Source: Sphingomonas ginsenosidimutans (lineage in GTDB: Bacteria > Pseudomonadota > Alphaproteobacteria > Sphingomonadales > Sphingomonadaceae). From it: a stretch of DNA of 64,000 nt. Position 1 is the first letter of the stretch. Every line of letters begins with the position of its first letter. Location: contig NZ_NWVD01000001.1 of the NCBI RefSeq assembly GCF_002374835.1, positions 310,001-374,000 on the forward strand, read 5' to 3'. The position numbers and the translations under genes were made by a program. Positions 18,919 to 28,529 of the stretch are shown here, in pieces. The notes beneath the pieces are model-generated. The model was not told the DNA's origin and did not search any database. It worked only from the letters and a program-made list of their open reading frames with translations.

Positions 18919-19068
18919 GCGATCTTCCCCTGCTTGCCGCTTCGCCGTCCGCCCCCGCGACCGGTGGCGGCCGCCCTAGTGGTTTGCGGGCGACGGCTCA
19001 AGCGGCTGTTTACGTGGCCATAACCCCTGGGGCGTTACGCCGCCTTTCATGACGCGGCGAACCGGGGA

Positions 19069-19542
19069 ATGAATGTGACGACGCTGGTGGCGACGCTGTA
19101 CTGTCATGAAGCGCGCGGCGGCGCGCGCCATGCGGTGGCGCTGGGGGGGACGCTTCGCGACCCGGTGCGCGCGCCGCACGACGTGCTGGTCAGCGAGGTA
19201 TCGGCGACCGGTTTCCGCATCCCCGCGACGGTTGCGCTGGCGCCGGGCGATTCGATCACCCTGGGGCTGGCCGGCATCGGCGCGCGCGCGGCGCGGATCG
19301 TGCGCGAGGATGCCGGCGGCCAATATGGCTGCGCCTTCGTCAGCCCGCTGGACGACGCGGAACTGGCCGCGCTGCTCGCCCCGCCCGCCGACCCCGTGGT
19401 GCGCTGGCCGATCCCCGCGCCGCCGCCTGCGGAAACCTCGATCGGCGACGGCGTGCAGGGGACGCGCGCGCTGCTGCTGACGATCGCGGCATGCCTGGCG
19501 GGGTGGATCGCGACGATCTGGGCCGCGTTCCGGCTGTTCTAG
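19069..19542 (+). CDS. PilZ-domain protein with C-terminal membrane anchor
   Basis: 157-residue protein. Residues about 15-105 read as a PilZ-like domain: a basic N-terminal part (EARGGARHAVALGGTLRDPV), then VSEVSATGFRI, matching the DxSxxG half of the c-di-GMP motif with Glu in place of Asp, and strands ending YGCAFVSPLDDAEL. The RxxxR half is degenerate. After a Pro-rich linker a single helix (ALLLTIAACLAGWIATIWAA) anchors the end. If it binds c-di-GMP it would act at the membrane. Its TAG stop shares CTAG with the convergent EamA gene. Confidence 0.75.
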   Translation: MNVTTLVATLYCHEARGGARHAVALGGTLRDPVRAPHDVLVSEVSATGFRIPATVALAPGDSITLGLAGIGARAARIVREDAGGQYGCAFVSPLDDAELAALLAPPADPVVRWPIPAPPPAETSIGDGVQGTRALLLTIAACLAGWIATIWAAFRLF

Positions 19543-20426
19543 GGCCGCTCGCTCATCACCAGCACTTCGGTGGCGCGCTTGCGGCGCAGCGCGACGATCA
19601 GCACCCCGCCCAGCGCCAGCGCCGCCCCCGCGATCATCCGCGCGTCGAGGCGATCGCCGGTCAGCGCGACGCCGAACGCCATCGTCGACAGCGGCGTCAT
19701 CAGCGTCAGCGGCGCGATCAGGTTCGCTTCGTAGCGGGCGATCAGCCCGTAATAAGCGGTGTGTGCGAACACCGACACCAGCAGCGCGGCGAACAGCAGC
19801 GCGGCGACGAACGGCCAGCCCGCCGCGACTGAACTGCTCCACTGGCCCGTTTCGAACGCCGCCGACGCCAGCGCCAGCGGCGCGCACGAGGTGAGGCCGA
19901 CCCACGCCTGGAACCGCAGCGGCGGCACGTCGGTCATCTGCTTCATCAGGATCGCGCCCAGCGACCCGGCAAAGGCGCAGGCGACGATATAGAGCAGCCC
20001 GCCCGAGATCGCGATGCCGCCCGGCCGCCACACCACCAGCAGCACCCCCGCCAGCGTCAGCGCGATCCCCAGCCCGCGCCGCCAGTGGATGCGTTCGTTC
20101 AGGATCACCACCGACAGCAATGTCGTGAACGGCACGCCGATCTGCACCACCACGGCGGCGGCGGAGGGGGAGGCGGTCTGCAACCCCAGGAACAGCAGCG
20201 CGAAATTGCCGCCGCCCATCAACAGCCCGATCGCGACGATCCGCCATGCCGGGCGCGGCATCGGCAACAGCCAGCGCGCGGTCGCGGCGACCACGATCGC
20301 GAAGCGCGCCGCGGCGAAGAACAGTGGCGGCACCTGCCAGTCGCTGACCACGATCTTGCTGACGACGTTGCTGAACCCCCAGATGAGGCACACCGCCACC
20401 AGCAACAGGAAGTCGCGCACCCGCAT
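19539..20426 (-). CDS. EamA-family (DMT) transporter
   Basis: 295-residue ten-helix drug/metabolite transporter built from two EamA repeats. The first begins LLLVAVCLIWGFSNVVSKIV and ends with the typical LNERIHWRRGLGIALTLAGV; the second begins GGLLYIVACAFAGSLGAILM and ends GALALGGVLIVALRR. Family members export amino acids or other small metabolites, but substrate is not readable. The gene overlaps the PilZ gene stop by 4 bp in convergent orientation. Confidence 0.88.
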   Translation of the reverse strand: MRVRDFLLLVAVCLIWGFSNVVSKIVVSDWQVPPLFFAAARFAIVVAATARWLLPMPRPAWRIVAIGLLMGGGNFALLFLGLQTASPSAAAVVVQIGVPFTTLLSVVILNERIHWRRGLGIALTLAGVLLVVWRPGGIAISGGLLYIVACAFAGSLGAILMKQMTDVPPLRFQAWVGLTSCAPLALASAAFETGQWSSSVAAGWPFVAALLFAALLVSVFAHTAYYGLIARYEANLIAPLTLMTPLSTMAFGVALTGDRLDARMIAGAALALGGVLIVALRRKRATEVLVMSERP

Positions 20427-20474
20427 GCCGCTGCCTTGGGCGGGCGGCGGCGGTAACGCAAGCGTCGGCGCGGG

Positions 20475-22325
20475 TCAGTCGGCGTCGATCCGCGCCAGCA
20501 ACGCCCCCTCGGTCACCTGCGCGCCGGTGGTGGCGTGGAGCGCCGCCAGCGTGCCGTCGAACGGCGCGGTCAGCGCATGCTCCATCTTCATCGCTTCCAG
20601 CACCAGCAGCTTCTGCCCGCGCACGACTCGCGCGCCAGTCTCCACCTCGACCGCGATCACGCGCCCCGGCATCGGCGCCAGGATCGCCCCATCGGCCGCG
20701 CCGCCGGCCGCACCGCCCGCGGCGCGGAACGGCGCCAGCGCCCAGGTCTGCCCGCCTTCGGAGATCAGGATGCTGGTATCGACCGCTTCGTCCGCGACGG
20801 GCGCATCGCCGAAGTCGATCGCGATCGGCTGCCCGTCGAGCAGGAACGTGCCCGCCCGGCGCGGCGCGGCGTTGAGGCGGAAGCCGGGCAGGAAGGCGGG
20901 GCCGGTCAGCTCCGCCGCGGCGGCGACCAGCGCTTCCTCGCTCGGCTCGGCGGGCGGCATCAGCGCATCGCCCGCGCGCGCGATCAGCCCGGTGTCCATC
21001 GCCCCGGCGACGAAATCGGGATGGTCCAGCGCCTCCACCAGGAAGCCGGCGTTGCTGCGCACCGGCCACACGATCGCCTCGTCCAGCGCATCCGCCAGCC
21101 GCGCGCGCGCTTCCTCGCGCGTGTCGCCATGCGCGATCAGCTTGGCGATCATCGGGTCGTACCAGGGCGAGATGACGCTGCCCTGTTCCACCCCGGTATC
21201 GACGCGCACGCCGGTGTCCGCGGAATCGCCCAGGTCGAACGCCTCCAGCGTGCCGATCGACGGCAGGAAGCCCTTCGCCGGATCCTCGGCATACAGCCGC
21301 GCCTCGATCGCATGGCCGTGGATCGACAGGTCGTCCTGCGTGACCGGCAGCGGCTCGCCCGCCGCGACGCGCAACTGCCATTCGACCAGATCGACCCCGG
21401 TGATCGCCTCGGTCACGGGATGCTCCACCTGCAACCGCGTGTTCATCTCCATGAACCAGATGCGGTCGGCCGACAGGCCGTCGCTGGCGTCGGCGATGAA
21501 CTCGATCGTTCCCGCGCCGACGTAATCGACCGCGCGCGCGGCGCGCACCGCCGCGTCGCACACCGCGGCGCGCGTCGCCTCGTCCATGCCGGGGGCGGGC
21601 GCCTCCTCGATCACCTTCTGGTGACGGCGCTGGAGCGAACAGTCGCGCTCGAACAGGTGGACGACGTTGCCGTGGCGGTCGCCGAACACCTGCACCTCGA
21701 TATGGCGGGGCGACAGGATGTACTTTTCGATCAGTACGCGATCGTCGCCGAACGCCGCAGCCGCCTCGCGGCGGCAAGAAGCGAGCGCATCGGCGAAGGC
21801 GGCGGCCTCATCGACCTGCCGCATCCCCTTGCCGCCGCCGCCGGCCACCGCCTTGATGAGCACCGGATAGCCGATCGCGTCCGCTTCGGCCGCCAGCCGC
21901 CCAGGCGACTGGTCCTCGCCCAGATAGCCGGGGGTGACGGGCACGCCGGCGGCGATCATCCGCGCCTTGGCCGCATCCTTCAGCCCCATCGCGCGGATGC
22001 TGTCGGGGTTCGGGCCGACCCAGATCAGCCCGGCGTCGATGACGGCCTGCGCGAAGTCGGCATTTTCGCTGAGGAAGCCGTAGCCGGGGTGGATCGCCTG
22101 CGCACCCGTCTCGCGCGCGGCGGCCAGGATGCGTTCGGGCAGCAGATAGCTGTCGCGCGCCGGCGCCGGGCCGATCGCCACCGCCTCGTCCGCCTCGCGC
22201 ACATGCAGCGCGGCGGCGTCGGCCTCGGAATGGACCGCGACGGTGCGGATGCCCATCGCACGCGCGGTGCGGATGATACGGCAGGCGATCTCGCCGCGGT
22301 TGGCGATGAGCAGGGTGTGAATCAT
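20475..22325 (-). CDS. mccA: Methylcrotonyl-CoA carboxylase, biotin-containing alpha subunit
   Basis: 616-residue biotin-dependent carboxylase subunit. The biotin carboxylase domain (about 1-450) has LIANRGEIACRIIRTARAMG, the ATP-grasp loop AGGGGKGMRQV and EMNTRLQVEHPVTE. A linker domain precedes the biotinyl carrier domain with LEAMKMEHAL (Lys580). Pairing with the carboxyltransferase and isovaleryl-CoA dehydrogenase genes upstream points to 3-methylcrotonyl-CoA in leucine breakdown; acetyl- or propionyl-CoA carboxylase is the alternative on sequence alone. The gene starts 4 bp after mccB. Confidence 0.92.
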   Translation of the reverse strand: MIHTLLIANRGEIACRIIRTARAMGIRTVAVHSEADAAALHVREADEAVAIGPAPARDSYLLPERILAAARETGAQAIHPGYGFLSENADFAQAVIDAGLIWVGPNPDSIRAMGLKDAAKARMIAAGVPVTPGYLGEDQSPGRLAAEADAIGYPVLIKAVAGGGGKGMRQVDEAAAFADALASCRREAAAAFGDDRVLIEKYILSPRHIEVQVFGDRHGNVVHLFERDCSLQRRHQKVIEEAPAPGMDEATRAAVCDAAVRAARAVDYVGAGTIEFIADASDGLSADRIWFMEMNTRLQVEHPVTEAITGVDLVEWQLRVAAGEPLPVTQDDLSIHGHAIEARLYAEDPAKGFLPSIGTLEAFDLGDSADTGVRVDTGVEQGSVISPWYDPMIAKLIAHGDTREEARARLADALDEAIVWPVRSNAGFLVEALDHPDFVAGAMDTGLIARAGDALMPPAEPSEEALVAAAAELTGPAFLPGFRLNAAPRRAGTFLLDGQPIAIDFGDAPVADEAVDTSILISEGGQTWALAPFRAAGGAAGGAADGAILAPMPGRVIAVEVETGARVVRGQKLLVLEAMKMEHALTAPFDGTLAALHATTGAQVTEGALLARIDAD

Positions 22326-22329
22326 CGCA

Positions 22330-23931
22330 TTACATCCGAAAAATGCCGAAGCGCGGCGCGTCGGGGATCGGGGCGTTCGTCGCGACGCGCAGCGCCATGC
22401 CCAGGACGTCGCGGGTCTGCGCCGGGTCGATCACGCCGTCGTCCCACAGTCGCGCGGTCGCGTGATAGGGGTTGCCCTCCTCCTCATATTTGGCGCGGAC
22501 CGGCGCCTTGAAGGTTTCGGCTTCGTCCGGCGTCCAGCGGTCGGCGTCGCGGTGGACGGTGGCCAGCACGCTGGCGGCTTGTTCCCCGCCCATCACGCTG
22601 ATCCGCGCATTGGGCCAGGTGAACAGGAAGCGCGGGGAATAGGCGCGCCCGCACATGCCGTAGTTGCCCGCGCCGAAACTGCCGCCGATCAGCACCGTCA
22701 GCTTCGGGACCGAGGCGGTGGCGACCGCGGTGACCAGCTTGGCGCCGTGCTTGGCGATCCCCTCCGCCTCATATTTCCCGCCGACCATGAAGCCGGAGAT
22801 GTTCTGGAGGAACAGCAGCGGGACGCGCCGCTGGCACGCCAGTTCGATGAAATGCGCGCCCTTCTGCGCGCTTTCGCTGAACAGCACGCCGTTGTTGGCG
22901 AGGATCGCGACCGGCTGGCCGTGAATCGCCGCGAAGCCGCAGACCAGCGAGGCGCCGTACAGCGCCTTGAATTCGTGGAAGCGGCTGCCGTCGACCAGCC
23001 GCGCGATCACCTCATGCACGTCATAGGGCGCGCGCACGTCCTGCGGCACGATGCCATACAGGTCGTCGGCGGGCAGCAGCGGCGGCGCGCCCTCCGGCAG
23101 CACGCCGTCCGACAGGCCGGGGGGCAGGGTGGCGACGATGTCCCGCACGATCGTCAGCGCGTGCTCGTCGTCCTGCGCGACATGATCGACCACCCCAGAA
23201 CGGCGCCCGTGGGTTTCCGCGCCACCCAGTTCCTCGGGGGAAATGACCTCGCCCGTAGCCGCCTTCACCAGCGGCGGCCCGGCGAGGAAGATCGTACCCT
23301 GTTCGCGCACGATCACGGTTTCGTCGGACATGGCGGGGACATAGGCGCCGCCCGCGGTGCAGCTGCCCATCACGCAGGCGATCTGCGGGATGCCCAGCGC
23401 CGACATGTTCGCCTGGTTGAAGAAGATGCGGCCGAAATGGTCGCGGTCCGGGAACACCTCCGCCTGGTGCGGCAGGTTGGCACCGCCCGAATCGACCAGA
23501 TAGATGCACGGCAGGCGGTTTTCCTGCGCGATCTCCTGCGCGCGCAGATGCTTCTTCACGGTCAGCGGATAATAGGTGCCGCCCTTCACCGTGGCATCGT
23601 TGCACACGATCATCACCAGCCGCCCGCTCACAGTACCGACGCCTGCGATCATGCCTGCGCCGGGTACCTCGTCATCGTAGAGGCCGTTCGCGGCGAGCTG
23701 CCCGATCTCCAGGAAGGCGGTGCCGGGATCGAGCAGCCGTTCGACGCGCTCGCGCGGCAGCAGCTTGCCGCGCGCGACATGCCGCTCGCGGCTCTTCGCG
23801 TTGCCGCCCAGCGCGGCGGCGGCAACACGCTCGCGCAGGTCGGCGGCCAGCGCGCGGTTGTGCGCGTCATTGGCGCGGAACGTCGCGTCGTCGCGCGACA
23901 GCGCTGTGGTGAGGGTGGGGGCGGTCATCAC
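22330..23931 (-). CDS. mccB: Methylcrotonyl-CoA carboxylase, carboxyltransferase beta subunit
   Basis: 533-residue carboxyltransferase with two crotonase-fold halves. Typical phrases are [50 protein letters not shown] and [17 protein letters not shown] in the first half, and [20 protein letters not shown] and [15 protein letters not shown] in the second. The form matches the MCC branch more than propionyl-CoA carboxylase. Together with MccA it converts 3-methylcrotonyl-CoA to 3-methylglutaconyl-CoA. It lies 37 bp downstream of the isovaleryl-CoA dehydrogenase gene. Confidence 0.93.
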   Translation of the reverse strand: MMTAPTLTTALSRDDATFRANDAHNRALAADLRERVAAAALGGNAKSRERHVARGKLLPRERVERLLDPGTAFLEIGQLAANGLYDDEVPGAGMIAGVGTVSGRLVMIVCNDATVKGGTYYPLTVKKHLRAQEIAQENRLPCIYLVDSGGANLPHQAEVFPDRDHFGRIFFNQANMSALGIPQIACVMGSCTAGGAYVPAMSDETVIVREQGTIFLAGPPLVKAATGEVISPEELGGAETHGRRSGVVDHVAQDDEHALTIVRDIVATLPPGLSDGVLPEGAPPLLPADDLYGIVPQDVRAPYDVHEVIARLVDGSRFHEFKALYGASLVCGFAAIHGQPVAILANNGVLFSESAQKGAHFIELACQRRVPLLFLQNISGFMVGGKYEAEGIAKHGAKLVTAVATASVPKLTVLIGGSFGAGNYGMCGRAYSPRFLFTWPNARISVMGGEQAASVLATVHRDADRWTPDEAETFKAPVRAKYEEEGNPYHATARLWDDGVIDPAQTRDVLGMALRVATNAPIPDAPRFGIFRM

Positions 23932-23968
23932 ATCCTCCCCGTGCCGGGGAAGATATGCGTCGTCGTCG

Positions 23969-25123
23969 TCATGCCGCCGCTCCGATCAGTTCGCGCCCGA
24001 TCAGCATCCGGCGGATCTCGTTCGTCCCCGCGCCGATATCCAGCAGCTTGGCGTCGCGCAGATAGCGTTCGACCGGCCAGTCCTTGGTATAGCCGGCACC
24101 GCCCAGCGCCTGCACCGCCTCGCCCGCGACGCGAAAGGCGTTTTCACTGGCGTAGAGGATTGCGCCGGCCGCATCGAAGCGCGTCGTGCGGCCGGCGTCG
24201 CACGCCTGCGCCACCGCATAGACATAGGCGCGCGCCGAATTGAGCGCGACGTACATGTCGGCGACCTTGGCCTGCATCAGCTGGAAATGGCCGATCGGCA
24301 CGCCGAACTGCTGGCGTTCGCGCACATAGGGCAGGACGGTGTCGAGGCACGCCTGCATGATCCCCAGCTGGATGCCCGCCAGCACGGTGCGCTCGTAATC
24401 CAGCCCGCTCATCAGCACGCCGACCCCGCCGTTCTCCGGCCCCATCACGTTGGCGGCCGGCACCTCGCAATCGGTGAACACCAGTTCCGCGGTGGGGCTG
24501 CCGCGCATCCCCATCTTGTCGATCTTCTGCCCGATCGAAAAGCCCGGCATGTCCTTTTCGATCAGGAACGTCGTCAGCCCGCGGCTGCCCTCCCCGGTGC
24601 GGGCATAGACGACCAGCACATCGGCATAAGGCGCGTTGGTGATCCAGAACTTCGTGCCGTTCAGCACCCAGCCGGCATCGGTCCGCTCCGCCTTCAGCTT
24701 CATCGACACGACGTCGGAACCGGCCGACGCCTCCGACATCGCCAGGCTGCCGACATGCGCACCGCTGATCAGGCGGGGGAGGTACTTGGCCTTCTGCTCC
24801 GGGCTGGCCCAGCGGCGGATCTGGTTGACGCACAGGTTGGAATGCGCGCCATAGCTGAGCCCGATCGACGCGGAGGCGCGCGCGATCTCCTCCTGCGCGA
24901 CGACATGTTCGAGATAGCCCAGACCCAGCCCGCCGTCGGCTTCCTCCACGGTGATGCCGTGCAGCCCCAGTTCGCCCATCGCCGGCCACAATTCGTCGCG
25001 CGGGAACCAGTCCTGCGCGTCGATCCGCGCCGCCAGCGGGGCGATCCGCTCCTCGGCGAAGCGCCGCGTGGTGTCACGGATCATCTGCGCGTTCTCGCCC
25101 AGCGCGAAATCGAGGCCGTTCAT
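23969..25123 (-). CDS. ivd: Isovaleryl-CoA dehydrogenase
   Basis: 384-residue FAD acyl-CoA dehydrogenase. The start ATG 25123 follows AAAGGAG at good spacing; the frame stays open upstream but that part is not family-like. Motifs are [34 protein letters not shown] and [20 protein letters not shown]. The catalytic glutamate sits at the IVD-specific position in [11 protein letters not shown] (Glu244), unlike short-chain dehydrogenases. It feeds the carboxylase encoded by the next two genes: leucine to isovaleryl-CoA to 3-methylcrotonyl-CoA. It is divergent from a LysR regulator. Confidence 0.93.
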   Translation of the reverse strand: MNGLDFALGENAQMIRDTTRRFAEERIAPLAARIDAQDWFPRDELWPAMGELGLHGITVEEADGGLGLGYLEHVVAQEEIARASASIGLSYGAHSNLCVNQIRRWASPEQKAKYLPRLISGAHVGSLAMSEASAGSDVVSMKLKAERTDAGWVLNGTKFWITNAPYADVLVVYARTGEGSRGLTTFLIEKDMPGFSIGQKIDKMGMRGSPTAELVFTDCEVPAANVMGPENGGVGVLMSGLDYERTVLAGIQLGIMQACLDTVLPYVRERQQFGVPIGHFQLMQAKVADMYVALNSARAYVYAVAQACDAGRTTRFDAAGAILYASENAFRVAGEAVQALGGAGYTKDWPVERYLRDAKLLDIGAGTNEIRRMLIGRELIGAAA

Positions 25124-25194
25124 GCGTCTCTCCTTTGGGGGCATCCTATCGGCGGCGCGCGCGACAGTAAAATTGCCGCGACACGCGCCAAACG

Positions 25195-25209
25195 ATAGAC
25201 GGCGTCTAT
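25195..25209. promoter_or_regulatory. LysR-type box overlapping the regulator start codon
   Basis: Perfect palindrome ATAGAC-GGC-GTCTAT containing T-N11-A (T25196, A25208), the LysR-family binding-box form. Its last bases are the AT of the regulator's ATG at 25208. It faces the ivd promoter region, so it could serve both autoregulation and ivd-mccBA control. Confidence 0.6.
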
Positions 25210-26056
25210 GCTTGACCGTGCGCTGCTGCGTTATTTCCTGGCCGTCGTCGATCACGGCAGCTTCACCCGCGCCGCCGCCGCGTGCCGGGTGACGCAGCCG
25301 ACGCTGTCGGCGGGGATTGCGAGGCTGGAAGTGTTGCTGGGCGAGCCGGTGCTGACGCGCACCAGCCGCCGGGTCGAACTGACCGCTGCGGGCAGCCGGC
25401 TGGTCGGCGCGGCGCGGCGGATCGAGGCGGAGTTCGCGCGCGCGGAGGGCGGCGGGGTGGCCAGCGCGCCCACCCGTCTGATCCGCATCGGCATCGTCTC
25501 CACGCTGCCGGCCGCGCTGGTCGGCGCAGCGGTGGCGCACGCGGTCGCGGCGGCGCCGGACGAGCGGCTGGAGGTGGTGGAGGGACGCGACCGCGAACTG
25601 GCCGCCGCGCTGGAGCGCGGGCGCATCGACGCGGTGATCGGTCCCGATGCGGCCGGCACGCCCTTGTTCGAGGAGGGCTATCGCGTGGCGATGGCCGCCG
25701 CGCATCCGCTGGCGGGCGAAGCGGCGGTCGCGGCCGAACGGATCGCGGGCGAACCGATGATCGTGCGCCGGCATTGCGAGGCGCTGAGCGAGGTCAGCCG
25801 CCATTTCACCAGCCGCGGCGTGCGCCCGTTCATGGCCGCGCGCACCACCAACGACGACCGCGCCCTGGCGCTGGTCGCGGCCGGGCTGGCGGTGACGGTG
25901 ATGCCGGAATGCTTCGCGTGCGACGGCGTGGCGCTGGTGCCGCTGGAGGGCTTCGCGCGGCGGCGCGTGATCGGGCTGGCGACCGCCGCGGATTCGGCGC
26001 GGCGGGTGGCCGAAAGCCGGGCGGTCGCGGTGCTGGCGGCGGCGCTGCGGGGATAG
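25208..26056 (+). CDS. LysR-family transcriptional regulator
   Basis: 282-residue LysR-type regulator. The N-terminal winged helix (LRYFLAVVDHGSFTRAAAAC, then VTQPTLSAGIARLEVLLGEP) is standard. The effector domain (about 90-280) is of the substrate-binding type, with IGIVSTLPAAL and a hinge. It is divergent from ivd-mccBA across 84 bp, with a T-N11-A palindrome on its start codon, so the leucine-degradation operon is its most likely target. Liu operons elsewhere often use a MerR-type regulator, making a LysR here a local variation. Inducer unknown. Confidence 0.88.
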   Translation: MLDRALLRYFLAVVDHGSFTRAAAACRVTQPTLSAGIARLEVLLGEPVLTRTSRRVELTAAGSRLVGAARRIEAEFARAEGGGVASAPTRLIRIGIVSTLPAALVGAAVAHAVAAAPDERLEVVEGRDRELAAALERGRIDAVIGPDAAGTPLFEEGYRVAMAAAHPLAGEAAVAAERIAGEPMIVRRHCEALSEVSRHFTSRGVRPFMAARTTNDDRALALVAAGLAVTVMPECFACDGVALVPLEGFARRRVIGLATAADSARRVAESRAVAVLAAALRG

Positions 26057-26072
26057 GATAGGACAGACCGTG

Positions 26073-26195
26073 GCAGGCCCCGGCCTTCGTTGGGGCGACG
26101 CTCCCCTCCGTCATCCCAGCGAAGGCTGGGATCTCTGCGGGGAACAAGCGACGGCCGGCGCCATCAACAGACCCCTGCCTGCGCAGGGGCGACGG
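26073..26195. repeat. Family A repeat (26110-26193) plus half-site
   Basis: Full 84-bp element at 26110-26193: left arm GTCATCCCAGCGAAGGCTGG, right arm CCCCTGCCTGCGCAGGGGCG. An isolated half-site (CCCCGGCCTTCGTTGGGGCG) lies just before it at 26078-26099. Both lie in the gap between the lysR-type gene and the permease gene. Confidence 0.8.
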
Positions 26196-26281
26196 TATCG
26201 GCTTAGGCGACCCGCTCACGCTGGATGGTGACGCCGCGCGGTTCCCCGCCTACACGTAACACAAGAAACCAAGGGGATGAG

Positions 26282-27679
26282 ATGAGCCTGTTGCGCAGGA
26301 AGCCGATCGCGGTCGATCACAAGGGCGGGACCGAACTGGCGCGGACGCTGTCGTGGCCGCATCTGGTCGCGCTGGGGATCGGGGCGATCGTCGGCACCGG
26401 CATCCTGACGCTGATCGGGGTTGGCGCCGACCGCGCCGGGCCGGCGGTGATCCTGTCGTTCGTGATCGCGGGCGCGATCTGCGCGTGTGCGGCGCTCGCC
26501 TATGCCGAAATGGCGACGATGATCCCGGCATCGGGCAGCGCCTATACCTACAGCTATGTCGCACTGGGGGAGGTGATCGCCTGGGTGATCGGCTGGTCGC
26601 TGATCCTCGAATACTCGCTGGTGGTGTCGACCGTGGCGGTCGGCTGGTCGGGCTATGCCTCCGCGCTGCTGACGCCATGGGGCTTTCCGGTCGCGCTGAC
26701 GCAGGGGCCGGAACTGGGCGGGCTGATCAACGTGCCGGCGGTGTTCATCATCGCGGTGGTCGCCGAGCTGCTGATGCTGGGGACGAAGGAAAGCGCGACG
26801 CTGAACGCGGTGCTGGTGGCGGTGAAGCTGGTCGCGCTGGCGGTGTTCGTCGCGGTCGCGCTGCCGCATTTCGACGCGGCGAACCTGACGCCGTTCATGC
26901 CGAACGGTTTCGCCAAATCGGTGTCGCCCGACGGCGCGGAGCGCGGCGTGATGGCGGCGGCGGCGATCATCTTCTTCGCCTTCTACGGCTTCGATGCGAT
27001 ATCGACCGCGGCGGAGGAGACGAAGAACCCCGGCCGCGACCTGGCGATCGGGATCGTCGGGTCGATGATCGGGTGCGTGGTGATCTACATGGGCGTCGCG
27101 ATCACGGCGGTCGGCGCGCTGCGCTACACCGCCTTTGCCGACAGCCCGGAGCCGCTGGCGCTGATCCTGCGCGGGATCGGGCGGCCGGGCTTCGCGACCT
27201 TCCTGGCGGCCAGCGCGGTGATCGCGCTGCCGACGGTGCTGCTGGGCTTCCTGTTCGGGCAGAGCCGCATCTTCTTCGTGATGGCGCGCGACGGGCTGCT
27301 GCCCGCCTCGCTGGCGAAGGTGTCGCGGCGCGGCACGCCGGTGCGGATCACGATCCTGACCGCGATGCTGGTGGCGGTCATCGCCGGGGTGATGCCGATC
27401 GACGCGATCGCCGCGCTCGCCAACGCCGGCACGCTGGCGGCGTTCGTCGCGGTATGCGTCGCGATGCTGGTGATGCGCCGCCGCGAACCCGACGCGCCGC
27501 GCACCTTCCGCACCCCCGCCGCGCCGCTGGTCGGCACGATCGGCATCGCGGGATGCGTCTACCTGTTCTTCAGCCTGCCGACGACGACGCAGCTGTACTT
27601 CGTGCTGTGGAACGCCGCCGGGCTGGCGGTGTACTTCCTGTGGGGCCGCAAGCGCGCCGGGGCGGCACTGGCGGGCTAG
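26282..27679 (+). CDS. APC-family amino acid permease
   Basis: 465-residue, 12-helix amino acid/polyamine/organocation permease. ATG 26282 follows AAGGGGATGAG at usable spacing; an ATG at 26225 would add an unlikely leader. TM1 has the unwound motif GIGAIVGTGILTLIGVGADR, followed by YAEMATMIPASGSAYTYSYV. This pattern fits the cationic amino acid transporter (YfnA-like) branch, with PLVGTIGIAGCVYLF near the end. The amino acid transported is not known. Palindromic repeats lie on both sides of the gene. Confidence 0.9.
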   Translation: MSLLRRKPIAVDHKGGTELARTLSWPHLVALGIGAIVGTGILTLIGVGADRAGPAVILSFVIAGAICACAALAYAEMATMIPASGSAYTYSYVALGEVIAWVIGWSLILEYSLVVSTVAVGWSGYASALLTPWGFPVALTQGPELGGLINVPAVFIIAVVAELLMLGTKESATLNAVLVAVKLVALAVFVAVALPHFDAANLTPFMPNGFAKSVSPDGAERGVMAAAAIIFFAFYGFDAISTAAEETKNPGRDLAIGIVGSMIGCVVIYMGVAITAVGALRYTAFADSPEPLALILRGIGRPGFATFLAASAVIALPTVLLGFLFGQSRIFFVMARDGLLPASLAKVSRRGTPVRITILTAMLVAVIAGVMPIDAIAALANAGTLAAFVAVCVAMLVMRRREPDAPRTFRTPAAPLVGTIGIAGCVYLFFSLPTTTQLYFVLWNAAGLAVYFLWGRKRAGAALAG

Positions 27680-27698
27680 GCTGGTTGGCCGCTACGTC

Positions 27699-27783
27699 GT
27701 CACCCCAGCGAAGGCTGGGGTCTCGTCATTGGCTGGCGGGCCGCGTTGCCATCGCGAGATCCCAGCCTTCGCTGGGATGACGG
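27699..27783. repeat. Family A palindromic repeat, 84-85 bp
   Basis: Left arm GTCACCCCAGCGAAGGCTGG, right arm ATCCCAGCCTTCGCTGGGAT followed by GAC, spacer about 37 nt. It lies between the convergent permease gene and the following minus-strand gene. Confidence 0.8.
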
Positions 27784-27815
27784 TGGGGGAAGGGAGGCCG
27801 GCGGCCCCTCATTCG

Positions 27816-28433
27816 TCACGGATGCGGCGCGATCCCGTCCCACATATCCCGATGGTCCGCGACATGCCCGTCCATCCCCGGCTTGGTCAGGTAGCCGCGC
27901 GCCTCGGGGATGTGACTGTAGATCATCCGCAGCGGGCGTTCGTGCCATTGCACGTTGACGGTCCATTGGTCCGGGAAGAATTCCAGCGACGAATAGCGCA
28001 GGTGATCGTGGATCCACCACGCCAGCCGCTTCCAGTCGTCGGGCGCGGTGAAGGCGTCGGCGAAGCTGGTGACGACGATCGCGGCGGTCGCGCCCATCTG
28101 ACCGCCGGCATCGCGCCGGTCCCAGATATGCCCCGCCAGGCTGCGTTCGTTGGGCGCGCAGCCATAGCCCTTGGCCGCCCCCAGCGCGTTGACCTCCGCC
28201 GACCGCAGGCCGGAACGGATCGACAGCCGCCCGAACGCATCCTGCAACGGCTCCAGCACGTCGGTGCACAGCCGCGTCCCCGCCGCGATCGCCAGATCGG
28301 GATCGTCGGGCACATTGGCCAGCCCGTGCATCGCGGCGATTTCCGAATAGAGGAAATCGCGCATGTAGAAGCTTTTCGACAATGGCACCCGGCCCAGCTC
28401 GGCCAGCCGCGCGACGGTCTGCGGTTTGTTCAC
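27816..28433 (-). CDS. Peptidase M15-like hypothetical protein
   Basis: 205-residue soluble protein without a signal peptide. GTG 28433 (VNKPQTVARL) is preferred because GGGGAG lies about 7 nt upstream; ATG 28466 would add 11 residues. The plan resembles the M15/DD-peptidase-like fold: a SKSFYMRDFLYSEIAAMHGL opening, LEPLQDAFGRLSIRSGLRS, then an AGHIWDRRD segment where the zinc motif SxHxxGxAxD would sit, and a late VQWHERPLRMIYSH. The zinc motif is not canonical, so activity is uncertain. No partner gene is evident. Fold call is tentative. Confidence 0.7.
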   Translation of the reverse strand: MNKPQTVARLAELGRVPLSKSFYMRDFLYSEIAAMHGLANVPDDPDLAIAAGTRLCTDVLEPLQDAFGRLSIRSGLRSAEVNALGAAKGYGCAPNERSLAGHIWDRRDAGGQMGATAAIVVTSFADAFTAPDDWKRLAWWIHDHLRYSSLEFFPDQWTVNVQWHERPLRMIYSHIPEARGYLTKPGMDGHVADHRDMWDGIAPHP

Positions 28434-28529
28434 ACGCACTCTCCCCGGCGCGCGACGTAGCGGCAAGTGGGGGGCGGCGCGAGCCTTTGTGACACTGATG
28501 TGTCCGCGAGCGGGACGCCGGGTAAGCGC

